Counted from the stretch's first letter, positions 16,236-24,070 are shown. The stretch: 30,337 nt of DNA from an uncultured Lachnospiraceae bacterium (GCA_910588895.1 CAJUSS010000027.1:1-30337), one strand, 5' to 3'. The notes: a model not told the origin generated them from the letters alone. Program-made: numbers and translations.

Positions 16236-16733
16236 ATGGATATCGTGTTGTACGAGCCGGAGATGCCGGCCAATACGGGAAACATCGGAAGGACCTGTGT
16301 GGCCACCGGGACCAGGCTCCATCTGATCCAGCCGCTGGGCTTTAAGATCAATGAGAAGTCCTTAAAGCGGGCCGGATTAGATTACTGGGATAAGCTGGAT
16401 GTGACCCTCTATGCGGACTTTAAGGACTTTTTGGAGCGAAATCCCGGCGCTAAGCTGTATATGGCCACGACGAAAGCGAAAAAGGTCTATACAGAAGTGT
16501 GCTATGCGCCAGATTGCTATCTGATGTTCGGGCCGGAGAGCCGAGGGATCCCGGAGGAGCTTTTGGTGCGATATCAGGAAACCTGTGTGCGGATCCCCAT
16601 GTGGGGAGATATCCGTTCCTTGAACCTGTCCAATTCTGTGGCGGTCCTGCTCTACGAGGCCCTGCGCCAGAATGGTTTTGAGAAGATGACCAGGGAAGGG
16701 CAGCTCCATCATCTGCAGTGGACAGAGCGATGA
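16236..16733 (+). CDS. trmL: tRNA (cytidine/uridine-34-2'-O)-methyltransferase TrmL
   Basis: The 165-aa SPOUT methyltransferase has the family's three motifs: NTGNIGRTCVATG, FGPESRGIPEELL and MWGDIRSLNLSNSVAVLLYEAL, which form the knotted SAM site. The enzyme methylates the wobble ribose of tRNA-Leu in relatives. Length is typical. It begins two bases after the aminotransferase stop and ends the run; a terminator hairpin follows at 16814. Confidence 0.95.
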   Translation: MDIVLYEPEMPANTGNIGRTCVATGTRLHLIQPLGFKINEKSLKRAGLDYWDKLDVTLYADFKDFLERNPGAKLYMATTKAKKVYTEVCYAPDCYLMFGPESRGIPEELLVRYQETCVRIPMWGDIRSLNLSNSVAVLLYEALRQNGFEKMTREGQLHHLQWTER

Positions 16734-16813
16734 AGATATAGGCAGCAGATGGACGCGCATGTCGGGAAACGACGATCAAAAGCGCTTTTTAGATACAGAT
16801 AAATGAATAAATG

Positions 16814-16862
16814 ACCTGCCGTTTACCTATAATAGAAAAAACAGGTAAAGGCAGGTTTTTTT
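16814..16862 (+). terminator. Rho-independent terminator after trmL, abutting yyaC
   Basis: A long stem (16814-16828 with 16843-16856; ACCTGCC and TTTACCT pair with GGCAGGT and AGGTAAA, one bulged G) is followed by seven T. The ATG of yyaC is the next base. The loop holds TATAAT at 16828-16833. Confidence 0.85.
16828..16833 (+). promoter_or_regulatory. Candidate -10 box for yyaC inside the terminator loop
   Basis: A perfect TATAAT lies 29 bp before the yyaC ATG. No good -35 is visible 16-18 bp upstream. A transcript started near 16840 would contain only the 3' arm of the hairpin, whose AGGCAGG could then be the ribosome binding site. A sporulation sigma factor is possible, since YyaC is a sporulation protein. 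Confidence 0.4.
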
Positions 16863-17507
16863 ATGGGGTTATTGCAGGACATCCGGCAGAGTATGCCTAT
16901 AGCGCGGTCCATGGGAGAGCACTATCTGGGCTTTAAGTCCGTTCCGGAGATCTTTTACTATAATACAAGGCCGGAGTTCCACCCGGAAGCATTGGCCGGG
17001 AAGCTTAAGGAGCTGATCCGGGAGGAGATGGAGAAGGGAAAGAAGGGCGTGGTGTTTTTATGCATCGGGACCGACCGATCCACCGGGGACAGCTTAGGAC
17101 CATTGATCGGGCATAAGCTGCAGGAAAGAGAGAGAGGAAAGTGGACGGCTATATTCGGCACATTGGACAGGCCGGTCCACGCCATGAACCTGGAACAGTA
17201 CCAGGAATTCGTGGCAAGGAATTTTCCGGATCGGATCTTGATCGCAGTGGACGCATCGGTGGGGAGCGCGGAGCATGTAGGCTATGTGACAGTGGGCAAA
17301 GGGGCCATAAAGCCAGGGCTGGGGGTCAGCAAGGATCTGAGCGAGGTAGGGGACATCTTTATCACCGGGATAGTAGGAGGCTGTGGGGATCTGTCTCCGG
17401 TGATGCTCCAGAGCATCCGCTTATCGGTGGTGATGCGGATGGCAGATTGCATCTGTCAGAGTATCGGTCTTGTCGAAAACTTATGGGATCTTTCTTCTGT
17501 GGTTTGA
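16863..17507 (+). CDS. yyaC: Sporulation protein YyaC (DUF1256, GPR protease-like fold)
   Basis: The 214-aa protein matches the YyaC/DUF1256 family, distantly related to the germination protease GPR. Conserved acidic sites are visible in CIGTDRSTGDSLGP (D71, D76), LIAVDASVG and FITGIVGGCGDLSP. It implies a spore-forming host. The ATG directly follows the T-run of the trmL terminator; the only upstream purine-rich motif is GGCAGG in the hairpin arm. The N-terminal 60 residues are also homologous in style (GEHYLGFKSVPEIFYYNTRP), supporting this start. Peptidase activity is not demonstrated for the family as far as I know. Confidence 0.9.
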   Translation: MGLLQDIRQSMPIARSMGEHYLGFKSVPEIFYYNTRPEFHPEALAGKLKELIREEMEKGKKGVVFLCIGTDRSTGDSLGPLIGHKLQERERGKWTAIFGTLDRPVHAMNLEQYQEFVARNFPDRILIAVDASVGSAEHVGYVTVGKGAIKPGLGVSKDLSEVGDIFITGIVGGCGDLSPVMLQSIRLSVVMRMADCICQSIGLVENLWDLSSVV

Positions 17508-17614
17508 CAATCTTCGTAAATACGATGTGCTATGCTCATACAGACAAAAAGACTTTTATGTGTGGTGATGCGTCGCTGACGGCGCATAGAGGTTTAGGAA
17601 AGCAGGTGGATCGT

Positions 17615-19144
17615 ATGGGAGAGTTGTATGAACCCTATCCCAAGCTGCCGAAAAATATCCGGCAGATCGGGGAGCGGGATGATATCGTCAGAGTGTATGT
17701 AGAAGATTATGTGAACACTTATCTAAAACGGTTGTTCCCGACAGGTGGACAAGACCTGCGCGCGGGGGTATTGCTGGGGAGTACGGAAGAGCATGGCGGC
17801 CTCACCTATGTGTTCATAGACGGTGCATTGGAGATGGAAGGCGTGACGGAGGAAGGGGAAAAGGTAGCTTTTTCAGAGGAAGCCTGGAAAAAGGCCTATC
17901 AGCAGATGGAGGACGTGTTCCCTAAGCGGACCGTTCAGGGCTGGTTCCTCTGCGGTGTGCCTGGCTGCCTTTTGAGTCCCTTAAATTATTGGAAGCAGCA
18001 CAGTCAGTATTTTTCCGGAAAGCATAAGCTGATGTTCTTGAACAGCGGGCTGGAAGGGGAAGAAGCTTTTTACATAACCTCCAGTGACGGTTTTTATAAG
18101 CTGCGAGGCCATTGCATCTATTATGAGCGGAATCAGATGATGCAGGACTATATGGTATCCAGAAAGGATATCCAGCGGGTGGAAGCCGGGGGCAGCGACC
18201 CGGTCATCCGAGATTTCCGCAAAAAGATGGAACGGAAAAAGGAGATCGCAGCCAGCCAGGACCACACCATCAGCTTCCTGCGGGGGATGTGTGCCTGCCT
18301 GGCGATCCTGGCTCTGGCTGGGGGCGTGGCGGCAGTCAACAGTGCGGAAAAGATGAAGGATATGGAGACTGTGATGGCTTCTGCGCTCCCTGTGGTCTCC
18401 GAGGCCGGAAAGGACTACCTGGCCCGTGCAGGCCTGGGGCTGTCTGCCCAGCCTGGTACAGGTGGGCCAGACCAGGCCGCCAATGCCACAGATCCCGCCC
18501 GGCGCACAGATCCTGACGGGGTCGTGATAGAAGAAGTTTCCGGCGGTATCTTTCCTTCACTACCTGCAGGAGCGGACGATCCCTCCGGACAGGGAGCGGA
18601 GCAGCTTCCCAAAGCAGAGGGCGGCCCGCTGGTTGTCGGAGGAGAGGAGGACGCCTTGACTGCGGAAGAGGATCCTGCGTCCCTGGCTGCCGGAGGGACT
18701 GAGGGGCAGGCAGATGGCACGGCCTATGCAGATAGCGGCCAGACAGACGACTCCTATGGACAAGCTGTGGGGGCAGCGTCCGGGGAGGACGGGGTACAGA
18801 GCCCAGGAGATGCGGTCGCCGTCAATGCAGCCGGAGAGCGCGTAAAGGGGGACAAGACATCCCCCGGCACAGAAGACGGACAGGAAGGCTTGGCCGGATC
18901 CGGCCAGGCAGAGGAAGACCAGGGGACCGAGGAGGAGGGAGGTGAGGCAGCAGAAGCCTTTGCCGCCCGCCAGCTGGAACCAGAACCTGGACAAGGGGTC
19001 TATGTGGTGCAGCCCGGAGAGACCCTTTATGGTATCTGCTTTAAGCTGTACCAGAACCTGAGCAAGATCGATGAGATCTGCCAGATCAATGGGTTAGAGG
19101 ATATCGACATGCTGGAAGCCGGGCGGAGGCTGATCGTTCCGTGA
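17615..19144 (+). CDS. Membrane-anchored LysM protein with JAB/MPN-like N-terminal domain
   Basis: The 509-aa protein has three parts. Residues about 30-190 form a globular domain whose pattern (AGVLLGSTEEHGGLTYVFIDG, then VQGWFLCGVPGCLLS with W110, then EEAFYITSSDGFYKLRG) resembles JAB1/MPN domains, but the metal-binding His-x-His is absent, so any such domain would be inactive. A membrane helix follows at about 221-243. A long Gly/Asp/Glu/Ala-rich disordered stretch leads to a C-terminal LysM at about 461-509 (YVVQPGETLYGICFKLY), which should bind peptidoglycan outside. AGGTGG at 17604-17609 supports the start; the frame is open upstream to 17141 inside yyaC, which I rejected. The MPN likeness is inference. 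Confidence 0.82.
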   Translation: MGELYEPYPKLPKNIRQIGERDDIVRVYVEDYVNTYLKRLFPTGGQDLRAGVLLGSTEEHGGLTYVFIDGALEMEGVTEEGEKVAFSEEAWKKAYQQMEDVFPKRTVQGWFLCGVPGCLLSPLNYWKQHSQYFSGKHKLMFLNSGLEGEEAFYITSSDGFYKLRGHCIYYERNQMMQDYMVSRKDIQRVEAGGSDPVIRDFRKKMERKKEIAASQDHTISFLRGMCACLAILALAGGVAAVNSAEKMKDMETVMASALPVVSEAGKDYLARAGLGLSAQPGTGGPDQAANATDPARRTDPDGVVIEEVSGGIFPSLPAGADDPSGQGAEQLPKAEGGPLVVGGEEDALTAEEDPASLAAGGTEGQADGTAYADSGQTDDSYGQAVGAASGEDGVQSPGDAVAVNAAGERVKGDKTSPGTEDGQEGLAGSGQAEEDQGTEEEGGEAAEAFAARQLEPEPGQGVYVVQPGETLYGICFKLYQNLSKIDEICQINGLEDIDMLEAGRRLIVP

Positions 19145-19239
19145 TCGACCGGAAAGACTGGCGCGGATGTGAAAGGCGTCCATAAAACAGCGGTTTTGGC
19201 CGCGCCGAAAAAAGGGGTGCGTGTTGTGCCAAAATGTTG

Positions 19240-19245
19240 TATAAT
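19240..19245 (+). promoter_or_regulatory. Candidate -10 box for the DUF5711-glcK pair
   Basis: A perfect TATAAT lies 72 bp before the DUF5711 start in an AT-rich patch. The -35 at the right distance is poor, so this is a tentative promoter. Confidence 0.4.
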
Positions 19246-19317
19246 AAACACACGAGTTGCAACAAATGCGGAGTGTCAGTCGGTTTAAGCCACTCCTCGA
19301 AAGGTTAGGAGATACCC

Positions 19318-20634
19318 ATGGATAATATGGATCCCATGAACCGGGAGATGAAGAAACAGCAGCTGCGGAGACGGATCGTGTCCGGCCAGGAAAAGGAAGA
19401 ACGCTATCCAGAGCCGTTTGAGGAGGAGGACGAGGCCGAACAGGAGCAGGAGGAGCATCGGCAGGGAACGAGACTAAAACGCCTGGCGGTCGTTGCACTG
19501 ATAGTGCTGGTGCTCACGTCTGTCGGGGCAGGTGGGATCTTTTATTGGAAGAGATATCATCGGTATACAGAATATAGCATCACCTGGGAGCAGGATCTGC
19601 TGGCCGGTGGTCTGGGAGAGGCGCAGACGGAGAGCAGCTTTATCGGCTATCTGGACTTTGGGGAGGACATCATCCGCTATACGAAGGACGGCGCATCTTA
19701 CATCGATGCCCGGGGAAAGACCGTCTGGGTCCAGACCTACGAGATGCGTTCCCCGATCGCCGCGGTAAATGGAGACTACGCGGTGGTGGCCGACCAGCAG
19801 GGGAATTCCATCTATATCTTTGATAAGAGCGGCTGCCAGGGTGTGGCCACTACGTTGCTCCCGATCCTTCGGGTGAGCGTTTCCGGTAAAGGCGTGGCCG
19901 CCGCTGTCCTGGAGGAGCCCAGGTCCAATTACATCGTCTGGTTCCGCAAGGACGGGGCAGCCCTGGACATCACGGTCAAGGTCAGGCTCTCCGGCGACGG
20001 TTATCCTCTGGACATCAGCCTTTCCCCGGACGGGACACAGATCATCTGTTCGTATATGTATATGAACAATGGCGCGTTGGATTGCCGGGTAGTGTTCTAT
20101 AATTTTTCGGAGGTGGGGAAAAGCGCCTCCTCTACCCGGATCGTAGGCGGTTTCGACGAGCCCTTTGTGGGAGGGATCGTGCCGAGGGTCCATTTTCTGG
20201 ACGATATCTATTCCTTTGCCTGTTCGGACAAGGGGCTGACGTTCTTCAGTTCAAAAAACCTGACCTCGCCGGAGCTTTTGCAGCAGGTGACGGTGGAGAG
20301 CGATATCCTGAGCTTATTTTATTCGGACCGCTATGTGGGCATGGTCCTTATCAATACAGAGGGAGAGCATCCTTACCGCATGGAGATCTACCGCCCGAAC
20401 GGAGAGCTGGTCTTAAAAAAAGGATTTGACTTTCAGTACCAGCATGCGTCCATCTGCGGAGAGCAGGTCCTGCTTTGGAATGAGGACAGCTTTCAGGCTT
20501 ACAATATGTCCGGGACCGAGGTGTTTGGCACAAGCTTTGAGGATGGGGTATCTAAGGTGAGAGCAGGAAGACATCCTAACAGCTATATCGTGATCGGTCC
20601 GCAAAAGATGCGGGAGATCACCTTGCAGCGATAA
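19318..20634 (+). CDS. DUF5711 family membrane protein with beta-propeller-like domain
   Basis: The 438-aa protein has an acidic, Glu/Gln-rich cytoplasmic head (residues 1-50), one membrane helix at about 56-76 (LAVVALIVLVLTSVGAGGIF) and a large external domain of short repeated beta-type segments, such as YTKDGASYIDARGKTVWVQT and IYIFDKSG, which looks like a WD40/PQQ-type propeller. This matches what I know of DUF5711. TAGGAG precedes the ATG. It is followed 27 bp later by glucokinase with no terminator. Function is unknown. Confidence 0.82.
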   Translation: MDNMDPMNREMKKQQLRRRIVSGQEKEERYPEPFEEEDEAEQEQEEHRQGTRLKRLAVVALIVLVLTSVGAGGIFYWKRYHRYTEYSITWEQDLLAGGLGEAQTESSFIGYLDFGEDIIRYTKDGASYIDARGKTVWVQTYEMRSPIAAVNGDYAVVADQQGNSIYIFDKSGCQGVATTLLPILRVSVSGKGVAAAVLEEPRSNYIVWFRKDGAALDITVKVRLSGDGYPLDISLSPDGTQIICSYMYMNNGALDCRVVFYNFSEVGKSASSTRIVGGFDEPFVGGIVPRVHFLDDIYSFACSDKGLTFFSSKNLTSPELLQQVTVESDILSLFYSDRYVGMVLINTEGEHPYRMEIYRPNGELVLKKGFDFQYQHASICGEQVLLWNEDSFQAYNMSGTEVFGTSFEDGVSKVRAGRHPNSYIVIGPQKMREITLQR

Positions 20635-20661
20635 GGATCAAAAATAAAGGAGATGAAAGAC

Positions 20662-21606
20662 ATGGAGAAAAAATGTATCGGGATCGACATCGGAGGAACA
20701 ACGGTAAAGCTCGGGGTATTTAAGACGGATGGCTCGCTGCTGGAAAAATGGGAGGTGCCTACCCGAAAAGAAGAGGGTGGGAGATACATCCTTCCTGATG
20801 TAGCATCGGCTATCCTTGCAAAGCTCCAGGAGCTGGAGATCGCCAAGGAGGATGTGACAGGCGCCGGTATGGGCGTGCCCGGACCGGTGATGCCGGACGG
20901 CTATGTGGAGGTGTGCGTGAACTTGGGCTGGAAGGATACCAACCCGCAGCAGGAGCTGGAAAATCTGCTGGGCGGTATCCCGGTCCGCCTTGGCAATGAT
21001 GCCAATGTGGCGGCTTTAGGTGAGATGTGGCAGGGCGGCGGAAAAGGCTACAGCGATATCGTGATGGTCACCTTAGGGACCGGCGTAGGCGGGGGGATCA
21101 TCATCGATGAGAAGATCATCGCCGGAAAGCATGGCCTGGGCGGCGAGATCGGCCATATCCATGTCCGGGATGGCGAGAAGGAGCACTGTAACTGCGGCGG
21201 CGTAGGCTGCCTAGAGCAGGTGGCATCGGCTACAGGGATCGCCCGGGAAGCCAGAAGGACCATGGCCGCGCTGGACGGGCCTTCTGCTATGCGCCAGTTC
21301 GGTGATGAGATCACGGCGAAGGACGTGCTGGACTGCGCAAAAGCCGGAGATGCCATGGCAAAGATGGTGATGGAGACGGTGGGCCGTTATCTGGGCATCG
21401 CCCTGGCGCAGGTGGCGCTGACCGTGGATCCGGATGCCTTCGTCATCGGCGGCGGTGTGTCCAAAGCCGGTCAGTACCTGATCGATGTGATCGAAAAGTA
21501 TTATCAGCAGTATACCACGATCTCCTCAAAGAAAGCGGTCCTGGCGCTGGCTAAGCTGGGCAATGATGCCGGGATCTATGGGGCGGCGCGTCTGGTGTTG
21601 GATTGA
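20662..21606 (+). CDS. glcK: Glucokinase, ROK family
   Basis: The enzyme phosphorylates glucose with ATP. The ROK fold is clear: the phosphate loop GIDIGGTTVKLG (D9, G11, G12, T13), the catalytic GNDANVAALGE, TLGTGVGGGII, and the zinc/ROK signature GHIHVRDGEKEHCNCGGVGC. I chose 20662 (314 aa) because GGAG at 20649-20652 lies nine bases before it, whereas the ATG at 20653 directly abuts that site. It seems cotranscribed with the DUF5711 gene. A strong hairpin ends the transcript at 21651-21718. Confidence 0.94.
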   Translation: MEKKCIGIDIGGTTVKLGVFKTDGSLLEKWEVPTRKEEGGRYILPDVASAILAKLQELEIAKEDVTGAGMGVPGPVMPDGYVEVCVNLGWKDTNPQQELENLLGGIPVRLGNDANVAALGEMWQGGGKGYSDIVMVTLGTGVGGGIIIDEKIIAGKHGLGGEIGHIHVRDGEKEHCNCGGVGCLEQVASATGIAREARRTMAALDGPSAMRQFGDEITAKDVLDCAKAGDAMAKMVMETVGRYLGIALAQVALTVDPDAFVIGGGVSKAGQYLIDVIEKYYQQYTTISSKKAVLALAKLGNDAGIYGAARLVLD

Positions 21607-21650
21607 CAGAGCGGAGGCAGGATAAAGACAGCTGAAAACAAAACACTTCT

Positions 21651-21718
21651 ATGGGGGTGTCGCAAATAGCCGGTATATAGGAGATATATGGGCGGTATTT
21701 TGCGACAGCCCCATTTTT
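21651..21718 (+). terminator. Terminator-like long hairpin after glcK (possible miniature element)
   Basis: The arms 21651-21668 and 21696-21714 pair almost fully (ATGGGG then TGTCGCAAA against TTTGCGACA then CCCCAT; one mismatch and one bulge) and are followed by T at 21714-21718. It can act as a terminator. The arm sequence GGGG-TGTCGCAAA also resembles the inverted ends of some insertion sequences, so a transposon-derived origin is possible. Confidence 0.65.
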
Positions 21719-21721
21719 GCG

Positions 21722-21788
21722 CAGGCCTTTCCAAAAGCTGCTTTAGTCGGCTGTCTTTTACAACACTTAGCGAGGTGTGGATAGTAAC
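21722..21788 (-). repeat. Decayed, one-ended copy of the 4754-5032 element family
   Basis: Read on the minus strand from 21788, the sequence opens with GTTACTATCCACACC, the first 15 bases of the miniature element's ends. It then has GACAGCCGACTAAAGCAGCT and AAGGCCTG, matching 4804-4837 of the intact copy, but with the intervening part shortened. No second inverted end or target duplication is visible nearby. Confidence 0.7.
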
Positions 21789-21826
21789 GGTTAAAATGCA
21801 AAAATGTGCAGATTTACGGGAGAGCA

Positions 21827-21855
21827 TTTACTCCAGTGAGATATTGTGCTAACAT
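21827..21855 (+). promoter_or_regulatory. Candidate promoter for the FAH-family hydrolase
   Basis: TTTACT (21827-21832), a 17-bp spacer and TAACAT (21850-21855), with the same TTGTGC before the -10 as at the gdpP and sua5 promoters. It is about 90 bp before the start codon. Confidence 0.5.
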
Positions 21856-21945
21856 GATGGGCATAGGGGCGGTCGGACCCAGCAGCTGCCAGCGGTTTGG
21901 TTGGAAAGAAGAGGGGAAAAAGACGACGGAGAAAGGGAGGCAGAA

Positions 21946-22698
21946 ATGAAGTATATCCGATATAGATATGAAGGAGAAAAATATTTTGGAGAGTTGAAGG
22001 AGGATGTGGTTTATGAGTTAGACGGCGACTATATCCTTGGTGCTGAGCGGACAGGGGTGAGGCGGAGGCTCGGGGAAGTGGAGCTGTTGATCCCGTATGT
22101 GCCCGGTAAGATCATCGGTGTCGGTGCGAACTACAGATCGTTTTTAGATGCCAAAAAGATGGGATACCCGGTCCGCCCCCGCATCTTTCAAAAACCAAAG
22201 ACCGCAGCGATCCGGTCCGGGGAAGGGATCCGCCTTCCGGACCCGTCCCATGTGGTATACTATGAGGGCGAACTTGCCGCAGTGATCGGCAAACGGTGCT
22301 CCAAGGTGAAGAGCGGGGAAGCCATGGGCTATGTTTTTGGCTATTCCTGTATCAATGATGTCACCGACCATACGATGTGTGAGGAAGACGCGATCTGGGC
22401 ACGGGGAAAAGGCTGTGATACCTTTGCCCCCATCGGACCGGTGGTCACTGACGAGATCGATCCGGAGGATGCTATGCTGGAAACGAGATTGAACGGAGAG
22501 GTGGTGCAGCATATGTCAACGTCTGACATGAACTTCCATATCCCGGCTTTGATCGAGTTTATCAGTGCCTATATCACATTGGAACCGGGGGATATCATCG
22601 CCACCGGGACGCCGGCAGGTGCAGGCGCGCTACATCCAGGAGATATAGTAGAGGTCAGCATTGAAGGGATCGGGAGCATTTCCGATCCAGTGTTCTGA
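21946..22698 (+). CDS. Fumarylacetoacetate hydrolase (FAH) family protein
   Basis: The 250-aa protein has the FAH fold: an N-terminal beta region, then GVGANYRSFLDAKK, PRIFQKPKTAAIRSGEGI, the metal ligands in YYEGELAAVIG and INDVTDHT, and GTPAGAGALHPGD near the end. Members split C-C bonds of acylpyruvates or decarboxylate oxaloacetate; the substrate here is not evident. GGGAGG at 21935-21940 supports the start at 21946. It is a single-gene unit between its own promoter and a bidirectional terminator. Confidence 0.92.
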   Translation: MKYIRYRYEGEKYFGELKEDVVYELDGDYILGAERTGVRRRLGEVELLIPYVPGKIIGVGANYRSFLDAKKMGYPVRPRIFQKPKTAAIRSGEGIRLPDPSHVVYYEGELAAVIGKRCSKVKSGEAMGYVFGYSCINDVTDHTMCEEDAIWARGKGCDTFAPIGPVVTDEIDPEDAMLETRLNGEVVQHMSTSDMNFHIPALIEFISAYITLEPGDIIATGTPAGAGALHPGDIVEVSIEGIGSISDPVF

Positions 22699-22776
22699 AA
22701 GCGGTGGCATGAAAGATAGGAGATATCAAGGCTCCGGGAGAAAAAGGGAGAAAAAACAGCGACAGATCGGACGATC

Positions 22777-22828
22777 AAAAAAGCTATCGCAAAAGGAGAT
22801 CCTTCTCTGTTCTTGCGATAGCTTTTTT
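22777..22828. terminator. Bidirectional Rho-independent terminator
   Basis: A perfect 16-bp inverted repeat (AAAAAAGCTATCGCAA at 22777-22792, its complement at 22813-22828) ends in T on either strand. It lies between the converging FAH-hydrolase gene (plus) and the cell-wall-binding gene (minus) and serves both. Confidence 0.93.
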
Positions 22829-22846
22829 GTATACGATTTTTGGAGC

Positions 22847-23794
22847 TTACTTTGGTGCCCAGGCCCCATTCTCATCTACAAAGTGACCGTCGGGGGTGGT
22901 GGTGTTTACCAGCATCTTTCCATCGCTCCCTACATAGTAACGATCTACCCATTGATCGACTACCTTGTAGCCGGAGGCATCAAAGAAATACCAGAAGCCG
23001 TCGATCTCGCGCCACGCCCCCTTTGGGACCTCGCCAGAGGTATACTGGTACCAGGAGCCGATGTCATCCTGATGCCACTCGCCGACCATACCGGTATCGG
23101 CGGAGGCATGGGCTTTGATGAAAGCCAGCTTGGTCTCATCTACAGACAGTACCGGGGAGCTGACCCATTCGCTGCTCTTAGTCCGCCGGAAGGCACCGTT
23201 TGCCCGGACCTGGAACACATATTCGCCGGTCCTGGTGATCTTCGTAGAGAGGTTGTATACATTTGCCGTGGTGGTAGGGGCACTGGCTGTGCCTACCAAT
23301 GTGCCGTCACGCTGGACCCGGACCGAGTAATCCCCGGCTCCCGCCACCTTCTCCCAGGTGGCGATTCCTGCGTCGGTCCAGGCAAGAGCGGTGGGGGCGT
23401 TTAAGTCCCCTTCACCCAGGTCCTTCAGACGGACGGATAAGGTCATGGTCGCATTGCTGTTGCTCCGGGCGGCTTCCTGGAAGGAAGCGCCTTCACCGTC
23501 CAGCAGGAAGTAATTTTCTTTGATGCTGGAAAAATAGCAGTCTTCCTCCGCATCCAGGATGATCACGGCGTAAGGATAGGTGGAACCATCCTTGCCATCG
23601 GGGAACAGGGACACAGAACGGACATTATAGCCGTCCCCGCAGTCCACATCCAGATCCGCCCAAGTATCGGTGTTCATGCTGAAGGACAGAGAGACCTGGC
23701 TGATCTTCTCTCTGGCATATGCGGCCGCTGGGGCCAGCGTAGAAAGAAGGCTCGCCGCCATCAGGATAGAGATAAAACGTCTTGCTCTTTTCAA
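22847..23794 (-). CDS. Secreted protein with cell-wall-binding (choline-binding-like) repeats
   Basis: With a TTG start at 23794 (315 aa) the protein opens with a clean signal peptide, KRARRFISILMAASLL to an APAAAYA cleavage region. A perfect AGGAGG (complement of 23804-23809) lies nine bases before this TTG. An in-frame ATG at 23812 is the alternative but would place the AGGAGG inside the gene. The middle region includes a fibronectin-III-like segment (about residues 135-225). The C-terminal end has aromatic wall-binding repeats: GSWYQYTSGEVPKGAWREI, GFWYFFDASGYKV and YYVGSDGKMLVN. It should be held at the cell surface. Confidence 0.87.
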   Translation of the reverse strand: MKRARRFISILMAASLLSTLAPAAAYAREKISQVSLSFSMNTDTWADLDVDCGDGYNVRSVSLFPDGKDGSTYPYAVIILDAEEDCYFSSIKENYFLLDGEGASFQEAARSNSNATMTLSVRLKDLGEGDLNAPTALAWTDAGIATWEKVAGAGDYSVRVQRDGTLVGTASAPTTTANVYNLSTKITRTGEYVFQVRANGAFRRTKSSEWVSSPVLSVDETKLAFIKAHASADTGMVGEWHQDDIGSWYQYTSGEVPKGAWREIDGFWYFFDASGYKVVDQWVDRYYVGSDGKMLVNTTTPDGHFVDENGAWAPK

Positions 23795-23841
23795 CTTAAG
23801 ATGCCTCCTCATATTTTCGTCATTTTGTTAAAGATAAGGTT

Positions 23842-23870
23842 ATTTTACCACAGTGTGGTAAGGAATGAAA
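23842..23870 (-). promoter_or_regulatory. Candidate promoter of the cell-wall-binding gene with overlapping 17-bp palindrome
   Basis: Bases 23845-23861 form a perfect palindrome, TTACCACA-G-TGTGGTAA, typical of a dimeric repressor site. On the minus strand a possible -10 TAAAAT (23842-23847) overlaps its edge, with a poor -35 TTTCAT at 23865-23870. The position about 50 bp before the start codon suits an operator. No regulator is identified. Confidence 0.5.
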
Positions 23871-23920
23871 TAGGGGGATATCTTTCTTTTTTCTTACGAT
23901 ATGCGAATGGCCGCTTTTCA

Positions 23921-24070
23921 TACCCACGCCAGTTTCTGTATAGATGCAGGCGCATGACGGATCACCCGTCCGCATCCCTTTAGGGGGATCCGGGCTTTTG
24001 GATGCTGGGCAGCTGGCATGCGATAGAGCAAAAGGCCAGCCGACTAAAACAGCTCCGTGAGGGGCTTGTC
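23921..24070 (+). repeat. Decayed copy of the 4754-5032 element family
   Basis: The sequence matches the left part of the intact miniature element: ACCCACGCCA, TGTATAGATGCAGGCGCATGA (one mismatch to 4781-4801) and, after an extra 75-80 bases, CAGCCGACTAAAACAGCTCCG and GAGGGGCTTGTC. The outermost bases are degraded and no right end is seen. The right edge overlaps the stop codon of the sensor kinase gene. Confidence 0.75.

Noticed and set aside
17141..17614. Long N-terminal extension of the LysM protein from 17141
   Set aside because: It overlaps most of yyaC in another frame, whereas ATG 17615 has a suitable ribosome binding site and begins the conserved-looking region.
22661..23404. 247-aa plus-strand ORF opposite the cell-wall-binding gene
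   Set aside because: It lies antisense to a protein with signal peptide and wall-binding repeats, has no recognisable domain, and spans a perfect terminator.
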